Counted from the stretch's first letter, positions 48,380 to 60,018 are shown. The stretch is DNA of 64,000 nucleotides from Charina bottae (GCA_023362775.1 JALMGJ010000020.1:1488001-1552000), one strand, 5' to 3'. Program-made: numbers and translations. The notes: generated from the sequence alone by a model not told the origin.

Positions 48380-48452
48380 TATATATACTATATATATATA
48401 TGTATAATATAATATATGTATATGTATAATATAATATATGTATATAGTATAC
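48380..48452 (+). repeat. AT-rich low-complexity run
   Basis: ATAT and TATGTATA repeats immediately before the SINE array at 48463. Confidence 0.85.
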
Positions 48453-48462
48453 AGATCCAGAG

Positions 48463-49319
48463 AGAGCCAGTTTGGTCTAGTGGTTAAGGCAACGGGCTAG
48501 AAACCAGGAGACTGTGAGTTCTAGTCCCGCCTTAGGCATGAAAGCCGGCTGGGTGACCTTGGGCCAGTCCCTGTCTGTCAGCCCTGGGAAGGAGCCAATA
48601 GCAAACCAGGAGACTGAGAGTTCTAGTCCCGCCTTAGGCATGAAAGCCGGCTGGGTGACCTTGGGCCAGTCCCTGTCTGTCAGCCCTGGGAAGGAGCCAA
48701 TAGCAAACCAGGAGACTGAGAGTTCTAGCCCCGCCTTAGGCATGAAAGCCGGCTGGTTGACCTTGGGCCAGTCAGTCTCTCTCAGCCCTAGGAAGGAGCC
48801 AATAGCAAACCAGGAGACTGAGAGTTCTAGTCCCGCCTTAGGCATGAAAGCCGGCTGGGTGACCTTGGGCCAGTCCCTGTCTGTCAGCCCTGGGAAGGAG
48901 CCAATAGCAAACCAGGAGACTGAGAGTTCTAGTCCCGCCTTAGGCATGAAAGCCGGCTGGGTGACCTTGGGCCAGTCCCTGTCTGTCAGCCCTGGGAAGG
49001 AGCCAATAGCAAACCAGGAGACTGAGAGTTCTAGCCCCGCCTTAGGCATGAAAGCCGGCTGGTTGACCTTGGGCCAGTCACTCTCTCTCAGCCCTAGGAA
49101 GGAGCCAATAGCAAACCAGGAGTCTGTGAGTTCTAGTCCCGCCTTAGGCATGAAAGCCGGCTGGGTGACCTTGGGCCAGTCACTCTCTCTCAGCCCAACT
49201 CACCTCACAGGGTTGTTGTTGTGGGAAAATAGGAGGAGGAAGGAGTATTTGGTATGTTCGCCACCTTGAGTTATTTATAAAAATAATAAAGGCGGGATAG
49301 AAAATAAAATAAATAAATA
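48463..49319 (+). mobile_element. Chimeric SINE with head expanded to seven 102-bp units
   Basis: It starts as a normal SINE head at 48463 and ends with the TTATTTATAAAAATAATAAA tail. Between them the segment from CATGAAAGCCGGCTGG through GGAAGGAGCCAATAGCAAAC and GAGTTCTAGTCCCGCC repeats seven times at exactly 102 bp (unit marks at 48538, 48640, 48742, 48844, 48946, 49048, 49150). The junction GCAAACCAGGAGACT matches the dimeric SINE at 32349-32701. Each unit carries a B-box-like GTTCTAGTCCC. The 102-bp unit is a multiple of three, which keeps long frames open on both strands; these are not genes. Confidence 0.9.
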
Positions 49320-50229
49320 CAGAACTGAGTGGTTCATAAGAATCCTCACTTTCTGGTAAGAATCAATCTGGCACAATATTTGAAAAGAGAAACCTCAATA
49401 CAAGATTGGAAGAGCAAAACAGGAGGAATATGCGGCAATGGAAAAATCAACTGTATGTATTTATAATAGATGTCTAACCAAATCCAAGCAGAAATAGCTC
49501 TCTTATATCAACATAATATACAGTATGGCAAGGCAAGACACTTAGAATAATGGTTTTTGAAGAAAAAAAAGAAACCGTTTAAGAAATAATGAAAATGATC
49601 TAAACAGAAATGAATTGTAATTGTAGAAGTTTAGCACATAGTATAAAAATACTTAAGTAGAAGTTAGCGGTATGTGAATAAAAAAGAAAAGAAAGGAGAA
49701 GAAAAAGAACAAAAGGGGGCTGCCTAAATGCTTTTTCCGTATAGAAATGTTTTTTCTCTGCTTTGCTTTTTTAAAACTTTCTAATTACCACTAATTACCA
49801 TAGGTGTCTGTTCCTACCCATGAGGTTAACCAAAATGACAAAACATGCATTATGATGTCAGAACAGAAGCCCCACCCTTTTGTATTTGTGTCACAATATC
49901 TGATGCAAGTGCATATGGGGCATTGTTTGCTTCACAATGTCATGGTGCACATTTTGTCATTTGCCCCCTTGCTTCCCTCCTACAGATGCCTATGCACGTG
50001 ACTCAGTATACTTCTGTTCAGTTTACTGGGTATTTGTGAACTGAAGAATATATGGTCTCAGTTAAATTTTTAAATATCTTGTTAGATCCACAGCATTGTT
50101 TTGCATGTTGGTGGCAAGTAAAATGTCTTCTACTGTTACATATTCTTTCAGTGGTTCAGTGGGCACATTTAATATTTTTTTAAAGGACATGTGTGCAGTT
50201 GCTGTACAAAGAAGATATTATTGAGGCTT

Positions 50230-53200
50230 TGTTGTTGTTTATTCGTTCAGTCGTTTCCGACTCTTCGTGACTTCATGGACCAGTCCACGCCAGAGCCCTC
50301 TGTCGGCCGTCACCATCCCCAGCTCCCCAATGGTTGAGTCCGTCACCTCCAGAATACCATCCATCCATCTTGCCCTTGGTCGGCCCCTCTTCCTTTTGCC
50401 TTCCACTTTCCCTAGCATCAGCTGCTTCTCCAGGGTATCCTGTCTTCTCATTATGTGGCCAAAGTACTTCAGTTTTGCCTTTAATATCATTCCCTCAAGT
50501 GAGCAGTCTGGCTTTATTTCCTGGAGTATGGACTGGTTTGATCTTCTTGCAGTCCAAGGCATTCTCAGAATTTTCCTCCAACACCACAGTTCAAAAGCAT
50601 CTATCTTCCTTCGCTCAGCCTTCCTTATGGTCCAGCTCTCGCAGCCATAGGTTACTACAGGGAATACCATTGCTTTAACTATGCGGACCTTTGTTGTCAG
50701 TGTGATGTCTCTGCTCTTAACTATTTTATCAAGATTTGCCATTGCTCTCCTCCCAAGAAGTAGACGTCTTCTGATTTCCTGGCTGCAGGCAGCGTCTGCA
50801 GTAATCTTTGCGCCTAGAAATACAAAGTCTGTCACTGCCTCCACTTTTTCTCCCTCTATTTGCCAGTCATCAATCAAGCTCGTTGCCATAATCTTGGTTT
50901 TTTTGAGGTTTAACTGCAACCCAGCTTTTGCACTTTCTTCTTTCACCTTCATCATAGGGCTCCTCAACTCCTCCTCGCTTTCAGCCATCAAAGTGGTATC
51001 GTCTGCATATCTGAGATTGTTAATGTTTCTTCCAGCGATTTTAACTCCAGCCTTGGATTCCTCAAGCCCAGCATGTCGCATGATGTGTTCTGCATACAGG
51101 TTGAATAGGTAGGGTGAGAGTATACAACCCTGCCGTACTCCTTTCCCAATCTTAAACCAGTCCGTTGTTCCGTGCTCTGTTCTTACCGTTGCTACTTGGT
51201 CGTTATACAGATTCCTCAGGAGGCAGACAAGATGACTTGGTATCCCCATACCACCAAGAACTTGCCACAATTTGTTATGATCCACACAGTCAAAGGCTTT
51301 AGAATAGTCAATAAAACAGAAATAGATGTTTTTCTGAAATTCCCTGGCTTTCTCCATTATCCAGCGGATATTGGCAATTTGGTCTCTAGTTCCTCTGCCT
51401 TTTCTAAACCCAGCTTGTACATCTGGCAATTCTCGCTCCATGAATTGCTGGAGTCTACCTTGCAAGATCTTGAGCATTACCTTACTGGCATGTGAAATAA
51501 GTGCCACTGTTCGATAGTTTGAACATTCTTTAGTGCTTCCCTTTTTTGGTATGGGGATATAAGTTGATTTTTTCCAATCTGATGGCCATTCTTGTGTTTT
51601 CCAAATTTGCTGGCATATGGCATGCATCACCTTGACAGCATCATCTTGCAAGATTTTAAACAGTTCAGCAGGGATACCGTCGTCTCCTGCTGCCTTGTTA
51701 TTAGCAATGCTTCTTAAGGCCCATTCAACCTCACTCTTCAGGATGTCTGGCTCTAACTCACTGACCACACCGTCAAAGCTATCTCCAATATTATTATCCT
51801 TCCTATACAGATCTTCCGTATATTCTTGCCACCTTTTCTTGATCTCTTCTGCTTCTGTTAGGTCCTTACCATCTTTGTTTTTGATCATACCCATTTTTGC
51901 CTGGAATTTACCTCCGATGTTTCTAATTTTCTGGAAGAGGTCTCTTGTCCTTCCTATTCTATTGTCTTCTTCCACTTCCGCACATTGCTTGTTTAAAAAT
52001 AATTCCTTATCTCTTCTGGCTAACCTCTGGAATTTTGCATTTAATTGGGCATATCTCCCCCTATCACTGTTGCCTTTTGCTTTCCTTCTTTCTTGGGCTA
52101 CTTCCAGTGTCTCAGCAGACAGCCATCTTGCCTTCTTGGTTTTCTTTTTCTTTGGGACGTTTTTTGTTGCCGCCTCCTGAACAATGTTGCAAACTTCTGT
52201 CCATAGTTCTTCTGGGACCCTATCTACTAAATCTAGTCCCTTAAATCTATTCTTCACCTCCACTGCATATTCCTTAGGAATATTAGTGAGCTCATATCTA
52301 ACTGATCTGTGGGTCTTCCCTATTCTCTTTAGTCTGATTCTAAATTGTGCAATAAGAAGTTCGTGATCTGAACTACAGTCAGCTCCAGGTCTTGTTTTTA
52401 CCGACTGTATAGATGTCCGCCACCTTTGGCTGCAAAGGATGTAGTCAATCTGATTTCGGTGTCGACCATCTGGTGAAGTCCATGTATAAAGTCGTCTTTT
52501 AGGTTGTTGGAAGAGAGTGTTTGTTATGCACAGTGAGTTGTCTTGGCAAAATTCTATCAGCCTATGTCCTGCTTCATTTTGTTCACCCAGACCATGCTTG
52601 CCTGTAATTCCAGGTGTCGTCTGACTACCCACCTTAGCATTCCAGTCTCCTGTAATGAAAATAACATCTCTTTTTGGTGTATTATCTAGTAGGTGCTGCA
52701 GATCCTCATAGAACTGATCTACTTCTGCTTCTTCAGCATCTGTGGTTGGGGCGTATATTTGGATCACTGTGATGTTAAATGGCTTACCCTGAATTCGAAT
52801 TGAGATCATTCTATCGTTTTTTGGATTGTATCCAAGCACTGCTTTAGCCACTTTATTATTAATTATGAAGGCTACTCCATTTCTTCTGTGGTCCTCTTGT
52901 CCACAGTAGTAGATCTGGTGGTCATCTGATGTGAAGTGGCCCATCCCAGTCCATTTCAGTTCACTGACACCTAAAATGTCTATATTTAATCTTGACATCT
53001 CACCAATAACCACATCCAATTTGCCCTGGCTCATAGATCTTACATTCCAGGTTCCTATGGTGTGTTGATCTTTAGAACATTGGATTCGTCGTTCACCACC
53101 AGCACCGTCGGCCGCTAGCCGTCCTTTCGGCTTTGAGCTAGCTGCGTCATCACGTCTGGGGCTAGTTGAACGTATCCTCTGTTCCTCCCCAGTAGCATTT

Positions 53201-53455
53201 TGACCATCTTCCGACCTGGGAGTCCCATCTTCCGATGGTATACCGACATATCTTTGGTTGTACTGATCCATTTAGTTTTCATGGCAAGAATACTGGGGTG
53301 GGTTGCCATTACCTTCCCCAGGGATCGTATTTAGTCTGACCTCTCTGCCACGACCTTCCCGTCTTGGGTGTCCCTTCACGGTTTAGCTCATGGTTTCATT
53401 GAGGTGCTCAAGCTCCAGCACCACGACAAGGTAACGATCTCCTTTGCTGGAGTTG
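50230..53455 (-). mobile_element. Full-length BovB (RTE clade) LINE
   Basis: About 3.2 kb on the minus strand, flanked by a 9-bp direct repeat TTGAGGCTT at 50221-50229 and 53456-53464, as expected for a target-site duplication. The 5' segment (53455 down to 53272) includes GGTCGTGGCAGAGAGGTC and CAGTATTCTTGCCATGA stretches that resemble known BovB 5' UTR. One uninterrupted frame fills the middle. The 3' end reads AGAGTCGGAAACGACTGAA and then a short AAC-repeat tail, typical of BovB. It lies within an AGAP1 intron, in the same transcriptional direction. The intact frame, apparent full length and almost perfect flanking repeats suggest a young, possibly still competent copy. Confidence 0.93.
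50239..53271 (-). CDS. BovB endonuclease/reverse transcriptase, intact 1010-aa frame
   Basis: A transposon protein for target-primed reverse transcription. An apurinic-type endonuclease lies at about residues 70-315: WNVRSM (N76), SELKWTG (E104), YAPT (about 173-176), GDWN (D209, N211) and SDH (301-303). A linker rich in Lys/Arg follows (about 370-430). The reverse transcriptase lies at about 500-800 with IPIPKKG, SNYRTVALISHASK, QAGFRKGRGTRDQI, FIDYSKAFD (D655), GVRQGCILSP and the catalytic YADD (755-758). The C-terminal part contains YGCESWTIRKAERR and AFELWCWRKILRMPWT. No stops interrupt it and catalytic residues are present. The first Met chosen here is the longest in-frame start; a downstream start before residue 70 would not remove any catalytic domain. 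Confidence 0.93.
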   Translation of the reverse strand: MDQYNQRYVGIPSEDGTPRSEDGQNATGEEQRIRSTSPRRDDAASSKPKGRLAADGAGGERRIQCSKDQHTIGTWNVRSMSQGKLDVVIGEMSRLNIDILGVSELKWTGMGHFTSDDHQIYYCGQEDHRRNGVAFIINNKVAKAVLGYNPKNDRMISIRIQGKPFNITVIQIYAPTTDAEEAEVDQFYEDLQHLLDNTPKRDVIFITGDWNAKVGSQTTPGITGKHGLGEQNEAGHRLIEFCQDNSLCITNTLFQQPKRRLYTWTSPDGRHRNQIDYILCSQRWRTSIQSVKTRPGADCSSDHELLIAQFRIRLKRIGKTHRSVRYELTNIPKEYAVEVKNRFKGLDLVDRVPEELWTEVCNIVQEAATKNVPKKKKTKKARWLSAETLEVAQERRKAKGNSDRGRYAQLNAKFQRLARRDKELFLNKQCAEVEEDNRIGRTRDLFQKIRNIGGKFQAKMGMIKNKDGKDLTEAEEIKKRWQEYTEDLYRKDNNIGDSFDGVVSELEPDILKSEVEWALRSIANNKAAGDDGIPAELFKILQDDAVKVMHAICQQIWKTQEWPSDWKKSTYIPIPKKGSTKECSNYRTVALISHASKVMLKILQGRLQQFMERELPDVQAGFRKGRGTRDQIANIRWIMEKAREFQKNIYFCFIDYSKAFDCVDHNKLWQVLGGMGIPSHLVCLLRNLYNDQVATVRTEHGTTDWFKIGKGVRQGCILSPYLFNLYAEHIMRHAGLEESKAGVKIAGRNINNLRYADDTTLMAESEEELRSPMMKVKEESAKAGLQLNLKKTKIMATSLIDDWQIEGEKVEAVTDFVFLGAKITADAACSQEIRRRLLLGRRAMANLDKIVKSRDITLTTKVRIVKAMVFPVVTYGCESWTIRKAERRKIDAFELWCWRKILRMPWTARRSNQSILQEIKPDCSLEGMILKAKLKYFGHIMRRQDTLEKQLMLGKVEGKRKRGRPRARWMDGILEVTDSTIGELGMVTADRGLWRGLVHEVTKSRKRLNE

Positions 53456-54053
53456 TTGAGGCTTAGCGAGTCACAAAATGTTGTGTTCGCTCCACCTTAC
53501 TCTTGTTTTTATGTTTCTATGCAGTCTCTGCATGTACTCACTTTTTCCTTCACACAGAGAAAATGCAGGCAAGGTAGAAATAAGAAACACTGGAAAGGAA
53601 AACAGAAAGGGGACCAGGAAGTGGGGGGGGGACAGGGAGGAGAAGCAGAGAACACTTCCGCTGTGTGATGATGAACAGTGTCTCCATTCATTTGAACAGG
53701 AGAGAAAAGGCACTTAGCCAAAAATCGATGGGGGGGGGGGTCCATACCACCCCAAAATCTTGTAGCTCCAAAGACTATTGAAGGGGAGTACCTTCAAACA
53801 TCTTCCCCCTTCTTATTGCTTATTGAAGTGATAGATTGCTTGAGTAAAGAAAAAATAGCCCTGCAGAATAGCAGCTGGAGGAGGGCAGCTCATCCATCAA
53901 ACAACCGGCTACTCAAATCTCTAATGTGTTCATTTTTGTCTTTATAAACTTAGTTTTGGTCTTATTATGGCATGGTCTTGGTATCATGATTACATAATAT
54001 ATGCTAATGATATAAATTTTAGTCATTTCTTAAATTTTAGTCATTCCTTATAG

Positions 54054-54194
54054 CAGAGCTTTCCAAACTTTTCATGTTGGTGACACACTTTTTAGACATT
54101 CATCATTTCGCGACACACTCTTACAGCAGGGCATCATTTCACGACACACCCTTACAGCAGGGCATCATTTCGCGACACACCCTTACAGCAGGGC
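54054..54194 (+). mobile_element. hAT-like end fragment with 31-bp minisatellite
   Basis: It begins CAGAGCTTTCCAAACTTTTC, the same end type as the MITEs near 42.6 kb. From 54101 a 31-bp unit (CATCATTTCGCGACACAC plus CTTACAGCAGGG) is repeated about three times. The opposite end is not clear. Confidence 0.65.
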
Positions 54195-54337
54195 ACAAGG
54201 CAGGCACTAGGACCTGCGTGGAATCCTGGCAGGGCAGGTTTGGAGGCATAGGGTAGACTAATACCACCACAATGGAATGGGTATAATTTTATTTGTAAAC
54301 ATTATCTTATGCTGGTTGATTATCAAAATACGGTATA

Positions 54338-54644
54338 TAATTGTGGATAAGCCGAGAATTTTAGGTGCCAAAATATACCCAAAAATCGGGTTTGGCTTAT
54401 CTACAGATGGGCTTATTGATGGGTATATATGGCAATACTTTTTAAAAGTACTGTATTTCCCGTATATACTTGTTTATAAGCCCATCCACGGATAAACAGA
54501 CCCTCAAATTTTTAACCAAAATGCCATGAAAAATGTGGGTTGGCTTATCCATGGATGGCCTATTTTTCATGGTATTTTGGTTTAAAATTTGAGCGTCTGT
54601 TTATCCACAGATAGGCTTATACATGAGTATGTATGGGAAATATA
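54338..54644. mobile_element. Palindromic MITE and a related partial copy
   Basis: The unit at about 54453-54644 is nearly a perfect inverted repeat. Its left end is GTATTTCCCGTATATACTTG and its right end reverses to GTATATTTCCCATACATAC; inside, ATAAGCCCATCCACGGATAA mirrors TTATCCACAGATAGGCTTAT. A shorter relative with ATAAGCC and GGCTTAT motifs precedes it (54338-54437). Family not assigned. Confidence 0.6.
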
Positions 54645-55002
54645 CTACTCAAGAAAAGCATTTGTAGAATAACTGCTCTATTTAAAAGCAGCTGGAAAAG
54701 GGCTCCCCACCGTTCTTTTTCAGCCTTTTTGGCAGGGTAGCTTCTTCTCATACAAGGGGAGAAAATCAAAAAGAGGTGGGTCACTGGGAGCCATAGTTTC
54801 CAAGGTCCATTAGCACCTACCAACATTGCATTAGGGACCCAAGATTTACAAGGACAGATTGTTGACTGATCAGTTCCACAACGTACTGAGATGCCATAAT
54901 AATAGTGCAAAGATATACAAATTCAAAATATTAATTTAATAGGAATGAAATAGGCTGGGGAGGGATACACTGAGATATAGAACATAAGAGACTGAACCAC
55001 TG

Positions 55003-55003
<1 letters not shown>

Positions 55004-55048
<45 letters not shown>
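55004..55048 (+). repeat. (ATC)n microsatellite
   Basis: About 15 ATC units, the same motif as 30730-30778. Confidence 0.95.
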
Positions 55049-55049
55049 T

Positions 55050-58000
55050 TTCAAATGTTGTCTGTCCCATGAATATACTGAGTGTCCTTAAGTTTTAGTC
55101 TAGGATTTGAATCCAGATTCAATTTTTTTCAGTTTGTTTACTAGAATAAATTTGTTCTCAAATGAAAGTTATTTTACAATGCAAAGCATTGAATCCAATA
55201 TGCTCACTTCCAGAACAGTGTTTAAGGTTGTCATAATTTATTTTAATGTACATTTTAATTTTAATAAGTAGACTGCAAGTGAACTTTTCCATTAAGGGAA
55301 AATTACATATTTATATGAAAATACAAACTTTTTAAAAAAGTGAAACAAGAAGGCTGCAAAGGAGACTGTCTTTTACTGTTAGTTCCTAAAAGTGAACCCC
55401 CCCCCCCAAATTCCAGTATTGGAAGCAGCGAAAGAAAATAATTCTGAACTAAATCACTTCTCTTAATGCAAACATGTTTGTTGGTTACTACAGGAAAATG
55501 CAAGGAAGCTATCATTTCTTACAATACTCCACAGTACTTGGTCTCTAGGCCTTGAATATCAGCCTCTGACATTTTAGTCTTTCATGAACACAGAATTCAA
55601 ACATATACTTAAGTTAAAGTAGTAAGTCTAAACAAGGCTCATTTTACTTCCCTTGTGATAGGTTTAACAGTCACACCAATTACTTCTGTAGAGTATTATA
55701 AAACAAGCGTCATAAGATGCCTCTATCCTTAGAATGGTCACCTGCATTCATTTTTTAACCTCTTAAACAATAGTGGAATGTATTTGTCCCCTGATGGGCA
55801 CCATAATGAGAACCGACTGTCAATCACAGCTCCATTAGTGTGGACAGGCTTCCACTTCCTTAAACAATTTATTAGGTTCCCAGAAGCAAATGGTACTTGT
55901 TCCTTTCAGCTCTATTTTAGGAGAGTTATTCAAGAGAAGGGGTGTCTCTCCTGTTCCTGCTGGGTGCCTTTGTCTCCTTAGTTTACTCATGAAAACAGTT
56001 TCCTGAATTTACCCACCTCTTCTGTTTTGGGTTTGATTAGTATTTGCCAACATTTTTTCTCTGCTCAGATCACTGACTATATAGAAAATTTAACAGCTGC
56101 TTGCAGTTATTGGCTTGGAGAAAAAAAGATTTTCTAGAATGCTATATGCCACAGAGCAATCCAGTAATAGAGAAGGAAAGTTATCTTCCTTTCTGCTTCT
56201 GAAAAGAAGCTGCAAGTAATTTGCCTGCAGAACATTCCACTGCATCACACATTTTCAATTTCTCCTCAACTTTGTTTTTATTATGTTCGCATTGCAACTC
56301 AATGTTCTTATTTAGAGTACATCTTTCAAGCTAAGTCTGTCTTTGAAAATTTCATTATGAAACTGTTTAATTCAAGTGAAGTGCACATGGTATAGTATGT
56401 TATCAAACAATAACATGCCAAACTTGTACTCTTTCTATGCTTGTGTGAGATAATGTATAATAATAAAATAACAGTAAAAGTATAAAAGTAAAATAACAAG
56501 AGAACTGCAGTATCCTAACCTAGGGCACCTTCCTGTGGAGTTTTGACACTGCCTTTATTTTAGAGTCTTCCCCCCCCCCGTCCTCACTGGTTTATCTCAA
56601 AACATCAAAGATAGTTTAATTTGGATTCCTGTACTGAGCAGAGCATTGGACTTGATGGCCTAAATGTTCTCTTTGATTGGCTAAATGTCTCCTTCTAATT
56701 TCATGATTCTGTTACAGGAACAAGCTCATCTTTTCTTTTCCAAAGCTGCAGCTCCACAGAATTTGGCTGGGGGGTAGGAGGGGGATATTTTCCTGTTGGA
56801 AACTCTTCCTGGATCCTGGGCTTCACTAACATTCACTAACATTTTCTATAGGTCTTTTAAGGGCAAATATTTCTTTGTGGCTTTGCACACCAATTATTGC
56901 AACTCTAAGTTTGTTTGTTTTTGCATACAACCCAAACAGACATGCAAGAATGTGCATGGGGAGGGGTGTAGCACTTTTATGTGAAGTGGGGGGTGAGGGG
57001 ATTTTTGTTCCTCCAGGCCCAGTAGTAGCTTGGAATGGGATCCTAATAAAAGTATGTTTCTTTGCACTTTTCTTCAGTATATCAAAACAGATGGAAATGA
57101 AGATGATTTCAGGCTGGTTTCAAACCACTTGTAAATCTAGTTGGTCTGTGCAAATCATTTAAAAGAGGTACTTTGCAATGCTTAGAAGTACAAAAAATAC
57201 CTTTCTTCCATTTATTAAAGCAGCCATATCTTTTGCAAGGCTCACATGGCTGCTTCAAAAGCCATTCTGCATGAGGTGACAACTGGGAACAGCCTTCAGA
57301 GCAGCTGCAAAAGCCCTGCAGATTCAGCGGCTTTAGCGATGCAAACAAAAGTGCTTCATTTAAGTTTCCTCTCATTTCCTTTCACACCCCAGTGAAAGAA
57401 CAAAATGATGAAGTATAATGTAAAGAAAATTATAATGCAATATTTCTAAAATTCATAGGATCTCTCCTTTTTTAAAAAGAGCAATGAGCTCAAAACGCAT
57501 GTTACTTTTGCTCCGTAACAATATCTAGGAACAAAAATTAAGAGCCAGACTCTATACTTTAACATTTATTTAGAAAGAATGAATAAATTCTTTGATAGAT
57601 GCAATGAAAGTCTATCATTTTAGAAAAATGTTTATGTATAACCAAGCATTTTATTTCAGAAATGACAATTCCATCTCCAAGGTCTTTAAATGGCCAATTT
57701 CTGCTTCAGAAGATTCCACTGAGCAAATGAAAGGCAGCTCAAGATTATATAAAAATATAAAAATTGAAGTTAAGGAGTCAAATATACCGAACAACTGAAC
57801 ATGAGCATTAACAGTATGCTCTTTTTGTGTAAATCGGCACAACTTTTTGCTTGGAAAGAAAAATGAAAAAAAGAGGACAGTTAAATCTAGCCTGATTAGC
57901 AAGTCAATAGTAAATTGGAGGACTTGTTAGTGTTAGAGAGAACCAATCGAGAAGAAATTATGTGGTCATGTAAGAAATAATATCTATTAGGGTAATTTAA

Positions 58001-58130
58001 TCAACAAATATTTTTCAGATGAATTGCAATGCAGAATGCAATTATTTTAAACATTTGAACTGTTAACTATTGTGTTTCAGAAGGGCAAACAATACACTGG
58101 AGATATACTGAAATCTTTGAAATGGGAGAC
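55050..58130. other. AGAP1 intronic DNA, mostly unique
   Basis: The only repeat seen is the CR1-type fragment at 56619-56716. About 57090-57390 has a mixed composition that might reflect a conserved noncoding block. Confidence 0.4.
56619..56716 (+). mobile_element. CR1-type 3' end fragment
   Basis: TTGGATTCCTGTACTGAGCA, GAGCATTGGACTTGATGGCC and ending CATGATTCTG match the usual CR1-type 3' UTR. Confidence 0.65.
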
Positions 58131-58200
58131 AGGGAAGGAAGGAAGGAAGGAAGGAAGGAAGGAAGGAAGGAAGGAAGGAAGGAAGGAAGGAAGGAAGGAG
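58131..58200 (+). repeat. (GGAA)n microsatellite
   Basis: About 17 GGAA units just before the telomere-like tandem repeat. Confidence 0.95.
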
Positions 58201-58233
58201 CACATGTGAATTATGGTCTACAATACCTCTCTG

Positions 58234-59215
58234 ACTTCAAGAAAGCTGAACCCTAACCCTAGAAGTTTTCCTCCGAATAGGACGTTTGCATGCATTTTGC
58301 TCAAGACCTAAGTTGAGGCTGTACGAAATGATGACAGGCCCACTATTCATAATCAGCCACCCCAAATCTAACCATGATATTGGTTTTAGGACCTCACATG
58401 AATTAAGCCTAACCCTAACCCTGTGTTGAGTTTTCCCTCCAAATAGTTTTTTTCCCATGCATTTTTCCGACAACCTAAATTATTAGTTATTGAACAGTGA
58501 CAGGACCACTATGCATAAACAACCTCTCTGAATCTAACCATGATATTAGCTTTAAAAAGGTAAAGCTTCCCCCTGCACATTGTGCAGTCGTGTCCGACTC
58601 TAGGGGCCAGTGCTCATCTCCGTTTGTTAGCCGAAGAGCCAGCGTTGTCCGAAGACGCTTCCACGGTCATGTGGCCGGCATGACGTGCGCAGAACACTGT
58701 TACCTACCCACCGAAGTGGTACCTATTCATCTACTTGCATTTGTATGCTTTCGAATTGCTAGGTTGGCAAGAGCTGGAGCTAGTGCGGGAGCTCACTCCA
58801 TCATGCGGGGCTAGGGATTCGAACCTCCGAACTTGCGATCTTCCGATCGACAAGCCTGGCGTCTTACTCGCTGAGCCACCACACCCCTTTAGGTATTTAG
58901 ATATTAGCTTTAGGCCCTGACTTCAAGGAAGCCTAACCCTAAGTGAAATTTCCCCTCCAAATATGATTTTCCATGCATATTGCCCAGGCCCTAAATTGAG
59001 GTCGAAGAGAAAGGTGATAGACCTTTTTGATAGACAACCAGCTTCTCATGGAAATAGATCCTGTTTTGGTTTTTACATGACATAACATAGATAAGCAATT
59101 TCATGATTTCAAAAACTGGACACTAGAGGAGACTTAAAAGATTTTAGGTAGAGGAAAGATACATAAACAGCTACCTCAAATCTAACCGTGATGTTGGTTT
59201 TAGGCCCTGACTTCA
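58234..59215 (+). repeat. Diverged 160-bp tandem repeat with telomere-like motifs
   Basis: Units begin CTGACTTCAAG, carry CCTAACCCT (CCCTAACCCT in the first two units), and end AATCTAACCATGATATTGG. Unit marks fall at 58260, 58422 and 58940; removing the SINE and its duplicated target (358 bp) gives periods of 162 and 160 bp. The third unit has an extra insertion of about 130 bp. Confidence 0.75.
58555..58899 (-). mobile_element. tRNA-derived SINE inserted in a tandem repeat
   Basis: The same family as 11066-11395. A perfect 13-bp target duplication GATATTAGCTTTA lies at 58542-58554 and 58900-58912. It splits the second unit of the tandem repeat at 58234-59215. Confidence 0.9.
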
Positions 59216-59983
59216 AGAATACTGCAAGGACTTCAAAAAAAAAAGAAAAAAAAAAGGATGTTCCTTTAGCTCTCCTGTCCCATTTTCCCTGCTGACTGGG
59301 TGTTCCCAATGAACAAAGTGACATCTGTGATAGTTGTAAACCTGTCCAATTTGAAATCCATTCCTTCTAACAATCTGAATCAACCACCAATCCAGTTCTC
59401 AGTGTACTAGATCAGGGATGAGATCTGCTTGTGCCTTTCGAAACCAATCAAAGACTTAAGGGGTAACCAGAGTTTCTTCTGCTGCAGAGAACAGAATCTG
59501 GAAAAAAGAACCAGACACCATGATGCCCAACAGCAATGCTAATTCCATTACATATGACAAGCTCTGTGGCCAATGGGTGAGATTAAATTCACAATTTTTA
59601 GCTTTCTTTCCTGAGTCAAGAAAACTCACCAGTGTTCAAACCCAATTCCTGTTAAATTAACTTCAGGGTACTCTTTCCACAAATGCATGGGTTTTTATGC
59701 ATTCTAGACTGAATAGACGTTTGGGTAATGTTTGCCACCCAAATAAAAAAATAAGGAAAAAGAAAACTTCCTATATCTGTAGGTTATTATTTATTATTAT
59801 TAAATTTACATGCTGTTGGTCATCACGGCCATCAAGATCTTCATGAATGACTGACTGGGGGGTAAGTTAACCCAAATGTTAAGATTCAGCATTGGTAGTG
59901 AGAATTATCACAGCAGAATCTGAAGAAATTGGCGTTTTATACTTATCACAATGTATGGTATTTTGCTAGGTTTATAGATGTCT

Positions 59984-60018
59984 GTCTGTCTGTCTGTCCA
60001 TACACACACACACACACT
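59984..60018 (+). repeat. (TCTG)n and (AC)n runs
   Basis: Four TCTG units and then an AC run. Confidence 0.85.

Noticed and set aside
48538..49200. CRISPR-like array
   Set aside because: The units are contiguous 102-bp SINE segments without unique spacers, and the genome is vertebrate.
48477..49269. Repetitive 251-codon (plus) and 224-codon (minus) frames
   Set aside because: Both are translations of the 102-bp SINE array.
58251..58940. Interstitial telomere from chromosome fusion
   Set aside because: Only one or two TAACCC words per 160-bp unit, not a head-to-head telomere array.
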